64,000 nt of DNA from Boletus sp. NGJ (taxonomy: Eukaryota > Basidiomycota > Agaricomycetes > Boletales > Boletaceae), in NCBI GenBank assembly GCA_019096195.1, contig JAGTXK010000108.1, forward strand, positions 1 to 64,000, in the 5' to 3' direction. Every line of letters starts with the position of its first letter. Position 1 is the stretch's first letter. This document shows, piece by piece, positions 1 to 10,800 of the stretch. Made by a program: the position numbers and the translations under genes. A model generated the notes under the pieces. The model made no database searches. It had not been told where the DNA came from and saw only the letters and a list, made by a program, of their open reading frames with translations.

Positions 1-234
1 ACATTCATCCTTTTTGAATCACATCTGACATCAGAATTTTGTCAAAAGGCATAACTCCACATCAATCAGAAAGGGCACACAAGGCTCCACAGCTATCTGA
101 TGCTGACACATCAACACCTGGACCTCGGCAGACCAGAAAATAAGCATATATACTGGTTTTATGTGAATCTGTATTGTACATATTCCCTTGCAATATCTAC
201 TTTACAATTTGACAAATCACATAGCTATATGAAT

Positions 235-2345
235 CTAAGAATGTGCCGAGTGTTGCCCAGTCACTGCCTTGGCATCTTCCTCATCCTTACCAGTAGCCTG
301 CTCTTCGGTAATGGCATCGTCCTTGGCCACACTCTGTGTTTGCATGGTGTTGTTGTCCTTGGCATGAACACAGGCAATGGTTGGCAATGACATGGTGGAT
401 CCTGGCATCAATTCCATGGAAGTCCCTGCTGCTATGTGATCAAAGATCAATGGGAGAGTTGGGGAGGCCCCATCTTCCACCTGAGATTACACTCAGGCTA
501 GCACCCAAATTGACAGTAGCACCAGCCTGAATGTGAGGTGGCAGAGCTCAATGGGGAAGGGGGGCAATTACCCAAGGGGGTGTGTCCTCAGTCAAAGAAG
601 GGAGGGGGGGGGCTTTGGGGGAGTCTATGTCAAACCCACCGGCATGCTGGCCAAGGGATGGAGTTGGGAAAAGTGGGGAGCCATGTGTGTCTGGCCTGGT
701 AACTGCCTTGATGGAGGCCTGGGCTGGTAATCTGGCAATCGTGTTGTTGCTGGCCTGTTGAGGAACTCATTGGAATGGAAAGTGCATGGTAGTGGATGAG
801 GAATGAACCATATGGTCTGGAATTCCAATGTGATGGTCTCTGAGGTCACTGACAATCTGATCAAACATCTCCATTGAGTTGCCCATTGTGTTCACTCAAT
901 CTTTGAGCTGTGAGTGGCTTGCTTCCAGTCAGTGGTGACTAGCCTGCAGTTGGTGGTATGCTTGAAGGAGAGGATCATAGTTGCCCTTGTCATCAGACTC
1001 AGCATGACCAGGCTGATTATCACCTGATATTGCAGTGGTGAAGGGCCCCAGTACTTGCAATGCTGGCACTGACTTTTTGACCCTGGCAATCACCACATCT
1101 TCTAGGGCTGTGTAATCAACTTTAGAGGCTGGAATATTACAAATTGAGTGACTTACCTTGGGCTGGTGTTGATTATTTGACCTTCTTTTGTAGGAGGCCA
1201 ATCTTCATTGTCAGCACTGGCTCAGTGGTTGTGGTCAGTCCATGATATGGGATGTACATAGCTGGTAGTGGTGCAGGGGTGAAAGGTGGTGGTGGGGCAT
1301 GGTGTAGAATCTTTGATGGAGGTGGCTGAGTGTGAGATTCACTGTGTTCCCATCATTTCTGTGATTTTTCCAAGGGTGGAGATTGGTGATGATGGGAAGT
1401 TGACTATTGGAGTGATCTTGCCAGGGAACATCACACCTTCTGCTGGTGGCACTGGATATAGGCATGGCCAGGGTTTGGAGTGCACCTGTTGCTGTGGCAT
1501 TTGCAGGTGGCACATACCTGCTCAGTGTTGGCTTCATCCATAATCTCCTTGGCAGGTGGTGGTGGCCACAACCTGCCTGCAGAGCATCCATGAGATTGTT
1601 TAACACTTGCTGTGTCTGATGGCTTGATGCACTGCCTTGAGCAACCCAGTCCTCAGAGTCAGTTTCCAGTGGGTTGATCTGCAGAGCCTTTTCCTTCCCT
1701 TTGTTCACCTTCTTCAGTACTATCTGCTCTTCTCTGACATCGACGTCATCACCATTCTGCATCTTCATGGCCATCCAAACCTTGGTGTCTGTCAGCCAGC
1801 CTAATGGCTGAGCAACCTGCACAGAGGAATTTGCAACCTCACTTCCCAAATTGATTGGCCAGCCTTGAGCCAAGGGTGGTCTGGTCAACCAGAAACATCA
1901 TTCTTCAAGATCTTGCTCTAGTCCAGCCATTGACTGTTTTGATACTGCGATATCTCAATGTCACATGCCACAGCCAGCAGAGGTATCCTCTCAGCACTAC
2001 CTTCTATGGCCTGAATCATGTCCTAGCAAACAATGTCAGTTCACTGCTTGGGGTACAAGAAATATGATTGCACACCAATTGGCCTATGATCTCGGTAATG
2101 GCCTGGTGCCATGCTTCTATCTGAGCAGCAGCTCCATTGGTTGTGCCAAGTACTTTCATCCTGATCATATGCCAGATGATGGCTGTGGCATTATTAATGA
2201 TGGTTTGTATTGTGGGGGGCATGGCAATGTATGGTGATGGAGAATGTAATGGAAGAAGATATGTGGGGTGTGGTGAGTTTTGCTACACTGAATGGCATTT
2301 ACTGTTGTTTGGTTCTCTGCCATTGTGGCTCAGCAATTATGGCTA
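235..2345 (-). pseudogene. Decayed gene of unknown family, coiled-coil-like
   Basis: I do not recognise this gene. On the minus strand, open frames at 1235-1888 (217 codons), 929-1201 (90 codons), 625-864 and 235-480 follow each other in different frames with similar composition, rich in Gln, Ser, Thr and His. That is what one coding region broken by several stops and frameshifts would look like. The 929-1201 part reads as a polar stretch (VDYTALEDVVIARVKK), and sequence just downstream, around 860, reads MFDQIVSDLRD, compatible with a coiled coil. No catalytic motif is visible. It could be a gag-like accessory protein of a mobile element or a host gene. No intact start or stop can be assigned and the limits are approximate. 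Confidence 0.35.
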
Positions 2346-2628
2346 ATGCACTATAGTTCAAATCTCCTAAGTAACCACACATTCCACAGCTGACCACATG
2401 TGTTACCACACCCAATCTAAGTTCTCTTCCTCCCTACCATTTTACTTTTCCCTGTATCTTAGAACATACTTGCAAATGCAAATGCAAGTTCAATTCACAA
2501 TACCAGGTGAGTGTGGCCATAGCTTGTCTCAAGAAAATTTCAACCTAAAAAACATTGAATTCAGCTGCTGCCTCGGCCACATGCAATCAATCAACTGTCT
2601 TGGCATACTGTGAATCAGACTCCATTGA
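2346..2628. other. Non-coding stretch left of the first Tc1 element
   Basis: AT-rich sequence ending at the TA target of the Tc1-like insertion (2629-2630). No gene, repeat or RNA signature was seen. Confidence 0.4.
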
Positions 2629-2630
2629 TA

Positions 2631-2849
2631 CAGTGACTCCAAAAACCCTTTCCATGCTAACTCTCAATGTGGTGCATAAAGTGCACCACCACACACTGTG
2701 GGAATTCCACTTAGCTTTGGTGGGGTTATAAATAGTACATACTCTTGGCTATGCGATTGCTTCCTAGGTCATGTGATTTGGTCCACAGGCTGTGGAGATA
2801 TGATCAATGTGAAACAGTAATACCATGGAAAGGGCTTTTTCACTTTTAA
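2631..2849 (+). repeat. Left terminal inverted repeat, Tc1 copy 1
   Basis: About 219 bp, the inverse complement of 3785-4003 with scattered mismatches. Both arms carry the CAGTGACTCC tip and the inner tract ending in AAAAGTGAAAAA. This is long for a Tc1 element and matches the 212-215 bp arms of the other two copies. Confidence 0.9.
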
Positions 2850-2930
2850 ACTGATGACTAGGATCTTAGTCAAATCATATCATATTTGCCATTGTTTGTT
2901 CATGCAAACAAATATATACATATAAATAGC

Positions 2931-3758
2931 ATGTCTGAGCTTAAAAAAGTTCACACACTTCTTGATTCTCAACCACCACTATGGTCAAATCCCTCTCCCT
3001 TTTCCCAACAAAGCACTATTCTCTCTTTGCTTGATTCTGGCTGCTCTGGTGAAGCCATTGCCAAGCAAACTGATGTCAGCCCTTCTGCCATATCCAAGCT
3101 TTGCTCCAAAGAGCGTTCTGCCCTTCCCAAAGCTCCTGGGGGTTGTCCTTCCAAGCTTTCTTCCACCAACATTTGTCATGCCCAACATCTAATCACCTCT
3201 GGGAAAGCTGAAAATGCTGTCCAAGTAACCAAAGCCCTCACCAATATCATCAACCAACCCCTCTCTGCCAATACTGTCTGCCTCCACTTGAAGAAAGCTG
3301 GTATGAAAGCTGTGGTGAAGTCCAAATGTCCCCTCCTCTCTGCTAGGAATTGCAAGGCTCGCTTGGATTTTGCCTATGCACATAAGGATTGGACTATGGA
3401 TGGAAGAAGGTGATATGGTCTGATGAGACCAAAATCAATTGCCGAGGGTCAGATGGGCATAAATGGGCATGGAAGAGGGCAGGTGAGGGGCTTAGTGATA
3501 GGCTGGTGGATGGAGTTCAGTACTATGGTGTGGCCTGCACAATCTCCTGACCTCAACCCTATTGAACATCTCTGGAGTTGTCTGAAGAGGAGCCTTGCAA
3601 AGCATGAAAACCCCTCTAATGGAATTCATAAATTGTGGGAAAGGGTTCAAGTGGAGTGGGATAGAATACCAGTGGAGGAGTGTCAAAAATTGATTGAAAG
3701 CATGCCTAGGAGGATCCAGGCAGTGCTTAGAGCAAAAGGAGGCTATACCAAGTACTGA
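2931..3758 (+). pseudogene. Tc1-like transposase pseudogene, middle deleted
   Basis: Remnant of a cut-and-paste DDE transposase. The N-terminal part (2931-3413) carries the helix-turn-helix region (about residues 25-65, ISKLCSKERS) and the second DNA-binding segment (KAENAVQVTKALTN). A frameshift near 3400 moves WSDETKI, with the first catalytic Asp, into another frame. The sequence between the first Asp region and the C-terminal WPAQSPDLNPIEHLW block (3423-3758) is absent, including the expected second Asp, so the catalytic DD34E triad is incomplete. The C-terminus ends GGYTKY. The start was chosen at MSELKK because the reading frame continues from it. The intact-length relative is at 6119-7136. 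Confidence 0.85.
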
Positions 3759-3784
3759 TAATATCCAAATACCCTTTTCAATTC

Positions 3785-4003
3785 AAAAGTGAAAAAAAAA
3801 CCTTTTCATGGTATTACTGTTTCATATTGATCATATCTCCACAGCCTGTGGACCAAATCACATGACCTAGGGAGCAATCTCGTAGCCAAGAGTATGTACT
3901 ATTTATAACTCCACCAAAGCTAAGCGGAATTCCCACAGTGTGTGGTGGTGCGCTTCGTGCACCACATTGAGGGTTAGCATGGAAAGGGTTTTTGGAGTCA
4001 CTG
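3785..4003 (-). repeat. Right terminal inverted repeat, Tc1 copy 1
   Basis: Inverse complement of 2631-2849, ending GGAGTCACTG directly before the TA duplicate. A few substitutions separate the two arms, many of them at CpG sites (for example GTGCGCTTCGTGCACC on this arm). Confidence 0.9.
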
Positions 4004-4005
4004 TA

Positions 4006-5039
4006 TATGAGTGACCATGGACTCGATTGGTAACTGGCTGTGTTTTAGATCTAGAAATGGCTGATGCATCAGACCTGTCTTGGTGCATTCCCACCCCACC
4101 TCCATTCCAACTCTACCAGCCACCATTGATGACAACCAAGTTTAACAATTTCACCAGCATCCACTATCAACCCCACCCCCCTTCACAATGCCTGACATCT
4201 GGCCTGTTGTGTTCACAAGTGCCTGTGTCCCAACACCTCCTCTATTTCTACAAAATGACATTCATATCCCAACACCACTGCCATTCATTCCAATGGCCAA
4301 AGATCCTTCCCCCTCCTCCATCTCACAGGAGACAGCATAGGCCTATCTGCCTCAACAACTGCCTCGCCCAAAGGGTAGGATGGATCTACCCACTCGAAAG
4401 TATTGATCGAGTGAGCAAGAGTGGAATGTTCAGATGTTGCTTGGTCGTGATGCAAGACAAAAGCATTGGGCAGAGGCCATGAAGACTATTGATCAATAGT
4501 GTAAGCTCATTCACTATCTCACCTCAATAATGTATATCACATTGTCTTGTCCAAATGTAGTGGCTGCAAGAAATAATGCCAAGTGTGATTAGTTTGCCAA
4601 ACAGGGTGTCAAGATAGAGGGAATTCCGGATTTCAGTAAGTGCATAATTATGCTGTAAATGACTTGTTCTGATGATATTGGCAGTGTTTGCAAATGCTGC
4701 CATGGTTGATCACATGATGGAGGAGGTAGCCAGCATTCAGCATCAACCAATTGAACATCCACTTGCTCAGATGGTGATGGAAATGGCCACAGAATTTTTT
4801 ATTTGTGCCTCACAGTGTAGGATGGAACTGCTTCAGACTCAGGTAAGGCTGTTGGATATATTCAAGAGCAGTGTGTGTAACATTAGAATAGACATATATG
4901 CCATATCAATAGCATATAGATATTCTGGTCATATGAAAGGAAATATTTGGATTCAGCTCAAGACCAAAACTGAGCTTGGTAAGTCTGCATACACATGCAT
5001 GATCCTTAGTCTGATATATAGCAGTCAATAATCCACATC
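4006..5039. other. Unassigned region with weak coding look
   Basis: A plus-strand open frame at 4027-4482 (151 codons) is rich in Pro, Gln and His, and a smaller one lies at 4672-5031. Neither shows a domain I recognise. A shifted frame near 4410 reads EWNVQMLLGRDARQKHW, so an old decayed coding region is possible. Nothing firm can be called. Confidence 0.25.
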
Positions 5040-5700
5040 CTGCTCGGTCCTATTGTATGCATTGAGGTTGGTTGCAATTACCCTGCTCAGTCTGGTCATA
5101 TCCATTGAGGTCAGTCACACTCACCCTCCCTAGTGTGATCATATCCATTGGTACTTGATGACCTCCACCCTGCTCACTCTGGCTATATCCATTGAAGTCA
5201 GTCATTCTCACACTACTTGGTGTGGTTGTATGCATTGGTGCTTGGTCACCTCCACCCTGTGCGGTCTAATCATATCCATCAAGGTTAGTCACACTCACCC
5301 TCTCCAGTGCAGTCATATCCATCGATACTTGGTGACCTCCACCCTGTTCAGTCTGGCTGTATCCATCAAGGTCAGCCATTCTCACCCTACTCAGTGTGGT
5401 CATATACATCAGCAATTGGTTACCTTCACACTGTTCAGTCTTGGCCATATCCATCAAGGTCAGTTATGTTTATACTATTTAGTGTGGTCATATACAGTAT
5501 ATTGGCACTTGATCACCCCCACCCTGCTCAGTCCCACTCTATCCATCAAGGTAAGTCACATTCACCCTGCCAATCCCATCCTATGCATTGGAGTGAGTCA
5601 GGCCCACATTGCTTGATCCCACCATATCCATTAAGGTAAGGTCTACTTACCCTACTTGGTTCCATTGTATGCATTGACCTTGGTCTTACTCACCCTACTT
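5040..5700. repeat. Minisatellite, about 43 bp unit in alternating pairs
   Basis: Roughly 14 diverged copies of a unit built around ATATCCATCAAGGTCAGTCA and TCACCCTGCTCAGTG. The ATATCCAT anchor recurs near 5057, 5099, 5142, 5185, 5229, 5271 and 5315, a spacing of 42-44 bp. Alternate units carry either a GTCAGTCACACTCACCC or a CTTGGTGACCTCCACCC half, giving a higher-order period of about 86 bp. Because 43 is not a multiple of 3 the frame rotates, so the long open frames through it (5155-5616 plus, 5266-5457 minus) are repeat artefacts rather than genes. A Tc1-like element inserted shortly after its right end. Confidence 0.85.
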
Positions 5701-5767
5701 GGGGCTGCTTCATATCTATCAGTCCTTAATCTATCTACCCTTTCCAGGATCTTCCATATCCTACATA

Positions 5768-5979
5768 CTGTGACCTCCAAAACTGTTGCAATGTCTAACC
5801 CTGATGTGGTGCACACAGCACACCACAAACACCCGTGGGAATTACACTTCACTTTGGTGGGAACAAACAAAGTACACACTAGTGGCTACAATCCGGCCTC
5901 TAGATCATGTGATGTGGATCAGAGGCTGTGGAGTTATGTCTATTTCAAAACAGCAATACCATTGCAACAGTTTTGCACC
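5768..5979 (+). repeat. Left terminal inverted repeat, Tc1 copy 2
   Basis: About 212 bp, the inverse complement of 7156-7367, running from the CTGTGACCTCC tip to the GCAACAGTTTTGCACC inner end. Mismatches are few. Confidence 0.9.
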
Positions 5980-6118
5980 TTTTAGTAGAGAATGTGCAAT
6001 CTTGTTAAAATATCATCATAAGTGGCAATGTTTGGCTATACAAACAAAGATACACACATAAATATTATGTCTGAGTTTGAAATAGTTCACACACTTCTTT
6101 ATTTCCAACCACATCATC

Positions 6119-7136
6119 ATGAGATCCATCTCTTCTATTCAGAAAAACACCATTCTCTCTATGCTTGATGCTGGCCAGTCAGCTCATTCTATTGCTGCCA
6201 CCACTGGTCTCCATGCTTCTACCATATCCAAGCTCCGCTCCAAAAAGCATTCTGAGCTTCAGAAGTCTGCTGGAGGTTGCCCATCCAAGCTTTCTCCTAT
6301 TAATCTTTGTCATGCTATTCGTCTTATTTCATCTGGAAAGGCAGAAAATGCTGTCCAGGTGACCAAGGCTCTCACCAATGTGGTCAACCAACCCCTCTCT
6401 ACCTCCACAGTATATCAGAACTTGAGAAAAACTGGTATGAAGGCTGTGGTGAAGTCTAAATGCCCCCTTCTATCAGCTAGACATTGCAAGGCTCACTTGG
6501 ACTTTGCCTATGCTTATAAGCATTGGACTATAGAGGACTGAAAGAAGGTAGTATGATCTGATGAGACTAAAATCAATTGCCTAGGATCAGATGGGTGAAA
6601 ATGGATCTGGAAAAAAGCAGGTGAAGGGCTTAAAGATAGATTGGTTGAAGGGATCTCGAAGTTTGAAGGAGGTTCTCTCATGATGTGGGGATGCATAACT
6701 TGGCAGGGAGTTGGCTATGCTATCAAGATTGATGGTAGGATGGATGGAGACCTTTATCTTCAGATTTTGAAGGATGAGCTGCTGAATACTCTGCAGTATT
6801 ATGGTCTAGATTCTCCTAACATGATCTTTCAGCAAAACAATGACCCCAAGCATACTTGCAAAAAGGTGAAAGAGTGGCTTGGAGAGCAGGAGTTTGGGAC
6901 TATGATATGGCCAGCACAGTCTCCTGACCTCAACCCCATTGAACACCTCTGGGGTCACCTCAAAGGAAGGCTAGCAGATCAAGAACAACCTTCTAGTGGA
7001 ATTCGTGAGTTATGGGAGAGAGTTCAGGTGGAATGGGAGGGGATACCACTTAAGGAGTGTCAGAAGTTAATTTGAAAGCATGCCTAGGAGGGTTGAGGCA
7101 GTCCTCAAGGCAAAAGGAGGCTATACCAAGTACTAA
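6119..7136 (+). pseudogene. Tc1-like transposase, near full length, inactivated
   Basis: DDE transposase of about 340 residues, normal for Tc1. Order: helix-turn-helix (residues about 8-45), GCPSKL linker, second DNA-binding segment, SDETK with the first catalytic Asp, GGSLMMWGCI, then QQNNDPKHT and SPDLNPIEHLW. The second catalytic position reads Asn (AAC at 6836-6838) where the related copy at 50717 has Asp; 34 residues separate it from the Glu of NPIE, so this is a DD34E family member with the second acid lost. In-frame TGA codons lie at 6539, 6554 and 6596. The first two replace Trp, as TGG-to-TGA changes. A one-base gain near 7070 shifts the last 20 residues. All but the last are transition-type decay. 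Confidence 0.9.
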
Positions 7137-7155
7137 TACCCACTTCATATCAAGA

Positions 7156-7367
7156 GATGCAAAACTGTTGCAATGGTATTGCTGTTTTGAAATAGACATA
7201 ACTCCACAGCCTCTGATCCACATCACATGATCCAGAGGCCGGATTGTAGCCACTAGTGTGTACTTTGTTTGTTCCCACCAAAGCGAAGTGTAATTCCCAC
7301 GGGTGTTTGTGGTGCGCTGCATGCACCACATCAGGGTTAAACATTGCAACAGTTTTGGAGGTCACTG
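7156..7367 (-). repeat. Right terminal inverted repeat, Tc1 copy 2
   Basis: Inverse complement of 5768-5979, ending GGAGGTCACTG next to the TA duplicate. Carries the CCCACGGGTGTTTGTGG block shared with the left arm. Confidence 0.9.
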
Positions 7368-7479
7368 TATGTACATGTCAGACAGGCCTGGCCATGTTTT
7401 ATGCATCTCATATATCTTGAGCCCATCACAGTATCATCCATACATGTTGGGTGTTTTGCAAGCAGGCTCTCTATATGCT

Positions 7480-9440
7480 ACAGGCAAATATGACCACATG
7501 GACTCAGCCTGCATACACTACTCCATCTTGGTTTCACCCACTATGAGTGTTAAGATATGCAAGCCACTTTGTAAGTTCAGGGGCTGGGAGTATTGGTGCA
7601 CTAAGCCCTGGTTGAGCTAGCAGCTTTACAGACTCTGATGTACCAGTACTTTGTGGTGGTTGCAGAGATGATGGCAATGGGTTTGTGCCACCTTGTGGAC
7701 TCCACTATGGTGGCAAGATGAAGATTGGGGGTGCATAACCTGGGTATCCACCATATCCCATGGGAAAGCTAGGTTGTCCCATGGGCATATCATTCTGCTG
7801 AGTAGACCCAAAACAGGCATTGTGTGGTGCTTTGTCAAGGACGACTGACTGGTTTTTCATTAATAGTTGCTCGACCATCCATCTAGTATGCAATTAGTAA
7901 AGTGAGATTGAATCAGAGTGAATGAATACACACAATTTGAATGGCCCAAAAGACAAGTTACTGATCATTAGTGTTTCATAGACATTGCCACTGCTAGGGC
8001 TAAAGCACCACTTCTCAATTCCTTGTGAGTGAATCTTGCATCTCCACCATTCTTGGAGTTTCTTGATCAGGTTGAGTTGATGGCTGGCTCCATCTAACTC
8101 TGCCAGCTCAGCTGTGTTAGATACAGTCTTTTGCTTGGTAGCACCAGATATTGAGCTTGAGCCCTTTACACCCTAAAAAAGCACATATGAAAGAATAGGT
8201 TCAGTGAGAATAGAGATAGAAACATATACTTACACCTTTGGGGGGTTGGAAGGTGCCATTGTTGCCAACATTGGAAGTGTCATTGAATTGAACAAGTGGA
8301 TTCTTGGGCACACAAGTTGATTTATGTCCACTAGATAGACATCCAGGTATTATGAGGTCTCGTAAACATCTGATGAATATGTTGAACTCCTCATTATTGT
8401 TGATTGAAGTTGAGGCTTGCTTCATCTTGTCACTATTCAGATGATAGAGGAGACACAGAATCTTGAGATGCCATTCCATTTTCAAGGTGACAAGTTCCTG
8501 CAATTGCTTGAATGACATCGTGGATCGTATGTTGAATAGAGCATCAGTACCACCAGGCTGAGGGGCAGAGCATTGGATTGTAAATGGTTTTGTAATAATA
8601 TGAGGAATCTTTTGATGGAATGACTTGATGTTCACTTACAGTCACAGTCATTGTCATCAAAATTATCTGAAGCAGTGGTGATTTTTGAATAGGTTGGCTG
8701 CTTTGGTTTTGAATGTTTTGGAGGCACTACACATCTGAAAGGGTGATGTTGTTCTAGAAGGTTGTCAAGTGCACTATCAGATTCCATGTCATCTGATGTG
8801 CTCTGTATGTCATTGAGATTGAAGTTTATGCTACTAGCCATCTCACTTTTGCCTTTGTCAATGTCTACATTGTAGTCTTGCTCACTTAACTCTTCAATGG
8901 TTGTCATATCAATGAATTGATCCACATTTTGGAGCATGTCATCATCGTCATCTTGGAAAAGAGTAAGTTAGCATACATAAATATTGTTGAAATCAGTAAT
9001 CAAACGATTTAAACCTATATATCTATCATCCAAGGACCAAGGTACAGTGCAAGAGGTAGCCAAAGGGACATTGCACTGAGACAGAGGAGATTGAGATGTG
9101 GATTGAGATGAGGGAGGTTGAGATGCAGGTTGAGATGCAGGAGGTCTAGATGACAGCTAAGATGGAGAAGGAGGAGACAGAGGGGGAGGAGACAGAGGAG
9201 ATAGAGGAGGAGGAGATAGAGGAGAGTGAGATGGAGGAGCAGGTTGCAAGATAAATGTGCCATGGACATGTTGCTTGCCCAGATCTGTAGAGTTACTAAC
9301 ACTCTCTCTGAGCTCACAGATATCAGCGACACCACTCTACTCACATCTGGAGCAAACATTAGCCCCAGGGAGCACCTCACACTTCACTTTGTGTATATGA
9401 CACTGTGTACAGGCCCCAGCCTGTCTTTTCTTACCTAAAA
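7480..9440 (-). pseudogene. Module A accessory gene: Cys6 cluster, PB1-like and SAM-like protein
   Basis: Minus-strand gene with several introns, a homologue of the gene at 15391-17520. From the N-terminus: a C-X2-C-X6-C-X8-C-X2-C-X8-C cluster at about 9341-9418 (CTQCHIHKVKCE...CSRC), which fits the spacing of the fungal Zn2Cys6 binuclear cluster; a Ser/Pro-rich repeat (9040-9230); an acidic exon (8632-8937); a beta-grasp or PB1-like segment (8201-8600, ending SINNNEEFNIFIRCLRDLI); a segment with WRCKIHSQG and CFSPSSGN (about 7980-8164); an intron at about 7885-7935; MDGRATINEKP; a Met/Gly/Pro-rich stretch (7700-7860); and the start of the SAM-like region (PELTKWLAYLNTHS, about 7560). Stops interrupt it and the SAM-like end is missing. 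Function unknown. It lies downstream of a DDE_3 transposase in the same direction, with a solo LTR between them. Confidence 0.6.
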
Positions 9441-9485
9441 TGGCTGAGTAACAAGCAATATATAGTAGATAGAATGAATTTTATC

Positions 9486-10397
9486 TGTTACAGTTATGGA
9501 AGGGGGTACATCTTTTTCTCTTCCTTTACCCCCTCCCAGACTCTTGGACAACCTTCTCTTCAACTCCTATGACTTGGAATTCCCCCACAACACCCACACA
9601 AGCATCACCCCATCCAGAATTTCCCTTCTAGGCGATGTCCATCGTGGCTGTGATACAGCCCCTTCCCATTTCATTCATATATACATTTCACCTCTAATCT
9701 GATCATAGACATTGCCTCCTTGGCTGTGTTCTCTTGTGCACAGCCTAGTATTCCAAATTCCTCATTTGACTGATACCTTGATCCCTTATGGTAATATTGA
9801 GTCTATGACTTATTATAATATGAAGCCTGCCCTAGATTGGGAAGGCCTATATATAGGGGGCATTCGCCCCTCATATAACTCTAACATAGATCTACACAAC
9901 TTCCCATGTAATCTACCAAGCTCTCAGTTCCACCTCACTTCAGACACCTGCATCCACTCTGGAAGTGATCACCATAGTGCTCATGATCGTGCTTCTAGTC
10001 ACTTCACACTTATGTGGCATTATTACTGTTTGCTCACGTACCTATCCAATGGCAACTCTAATGCAGACAGAGTTCTGCACAGATAGAACTGTGCCACTAT
10101 CTTCAAGTCCAAGACTCTGCTATTGACACCACAGATAAGCCCAGGACTCCACCACTGGCATTGTACACAATAGGTCTGCACCTCTATAGAATTGCACCAC
10201 CATCGTCAAAGTCCAAGACTCCACCATTGGTCATAGAGACAGCTCCAACCTCAAGGGAGGCTCTGCATAAAGCTAGCTGTCGATCCCCATACCTAGGAAC
10301 TCGGGCCTAGGGAGGTATTTTCCCCTCAAGTCCAGCTACAGTAATCAACCAGGTGGTCAATTATTCAGGAATGTGTCACTTGTTACCCAGCATAACA
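9486..10397 (+). mobile_element. Solo LTR of the gypsy chromovirus family
   Basis: A 912 bp LTR, TGTTACAGTTATGG at one end and ACCCAGCATAACA at the other, with near-identical 5 bp flanks TTATC (9481-9485) and TTACC (10398-10402). It matches the LTRs of the large element at 31006-39256 along its whole length, for example GATCATAGACATTGCCTCC. It is a fossil: CpG sites of the younger LTR appear here as TpG or CpA, so it is much older. It separates the two genes of module A. Confidence 0.85.
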
Positions 10398-10402
10398 TTA
10401 CC

Positions 10403-10800
10403 TATGCCAGTTTGAGTGACTTGCTCATGGCCAGCGAGAGCATTGTGACCACTGACAGCTCTCTGCTTTGGGGTCATGGTGGTGAACAGATTGTGGTCTG
10501 AGGGCAAGGAAGTGTACTACAAGAATCAGCCATCCATTCTATGTGTGGCCACTTGGTTGCCTCAAGGTTGATGGGGTCATGCACTATTGAAGTCACTGTA
10601 AAGTAATCAGTCATTGCTACTGTGAAAAGAATAATGGAACCTGTGTTGCATAGGATGGCAAGCCTCTGGATTGATTTTTGTGGATAGATCATGAGTGCAT
10701 GCCATGGCACTGGCATAAAAGCGATGGTCAGCAGGCAAATAGCAAACCAATACAATCATCAATTTGCATACAACTGATATGAAACAACATACAGGTGATA
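10403..10800. other. Spacer between solo LTR and module A transposase
   Basis: About 400 bp between the target duplicate of the solo LTR and the transposase stop codon. Small open frames on both strands show no recognisable domain. Confidence 0.35.

Larger units (their letters stand above)
2631..4003 (+). mobile_element. Tc1/mariner-like DNA transposon, copy 1 (internally deleted)
   Basis: A 1373 bp element flanked by TA dinucleotides (2629-2630 and 4004-4005). It starts CAGTGACTCC and ends with the complement GGAGTCACTG. Its ends form inverted repeats of about 219 bp. The single internal gene is a decayed Tc1 transposase. The TA duplication and CAGT ends are the classic signature of the IS630-Tc1-mariner superfamily. 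It is closely related to the element at 5768-7367 but about 230 bp shorter because the middle of the transposase is missing. It cannot be autonomous. Confidence 0.93.
5768..7367 (+). mobile_element. Tc1/mariner-like DNA transposon, copy 2 (full length)
   Basis: A 1600 bp element between TA duplicates at 5766-5767 and 7368-7369. It has inverted repeats of about 212 bp and one transposase gene. Left tip CTGTGACCTCC, right tip GGAGGTCACTG, so the left end carries one change in the usual CAGT. It belongs to the same family as copy 1 by arm structure and protein, but the full transposase length is kept. It is inactive because of stops, a frameshift and a changed catalytic residue. Confidence 0.93.

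Noticed and set aside
5040-5700. CRISPR-like regular repeats
   Set aside because: Units are diverged, adjacent and without unique spacers, and the genome is fungal; it is a minisatellite.
10403-10800. Extension of the gypsy solo LTR into an internal part
   Set aside because: Similarity to the large element stops at the GCATAACA end, followed by a matching 5 bp flank, so only an LTR is present.
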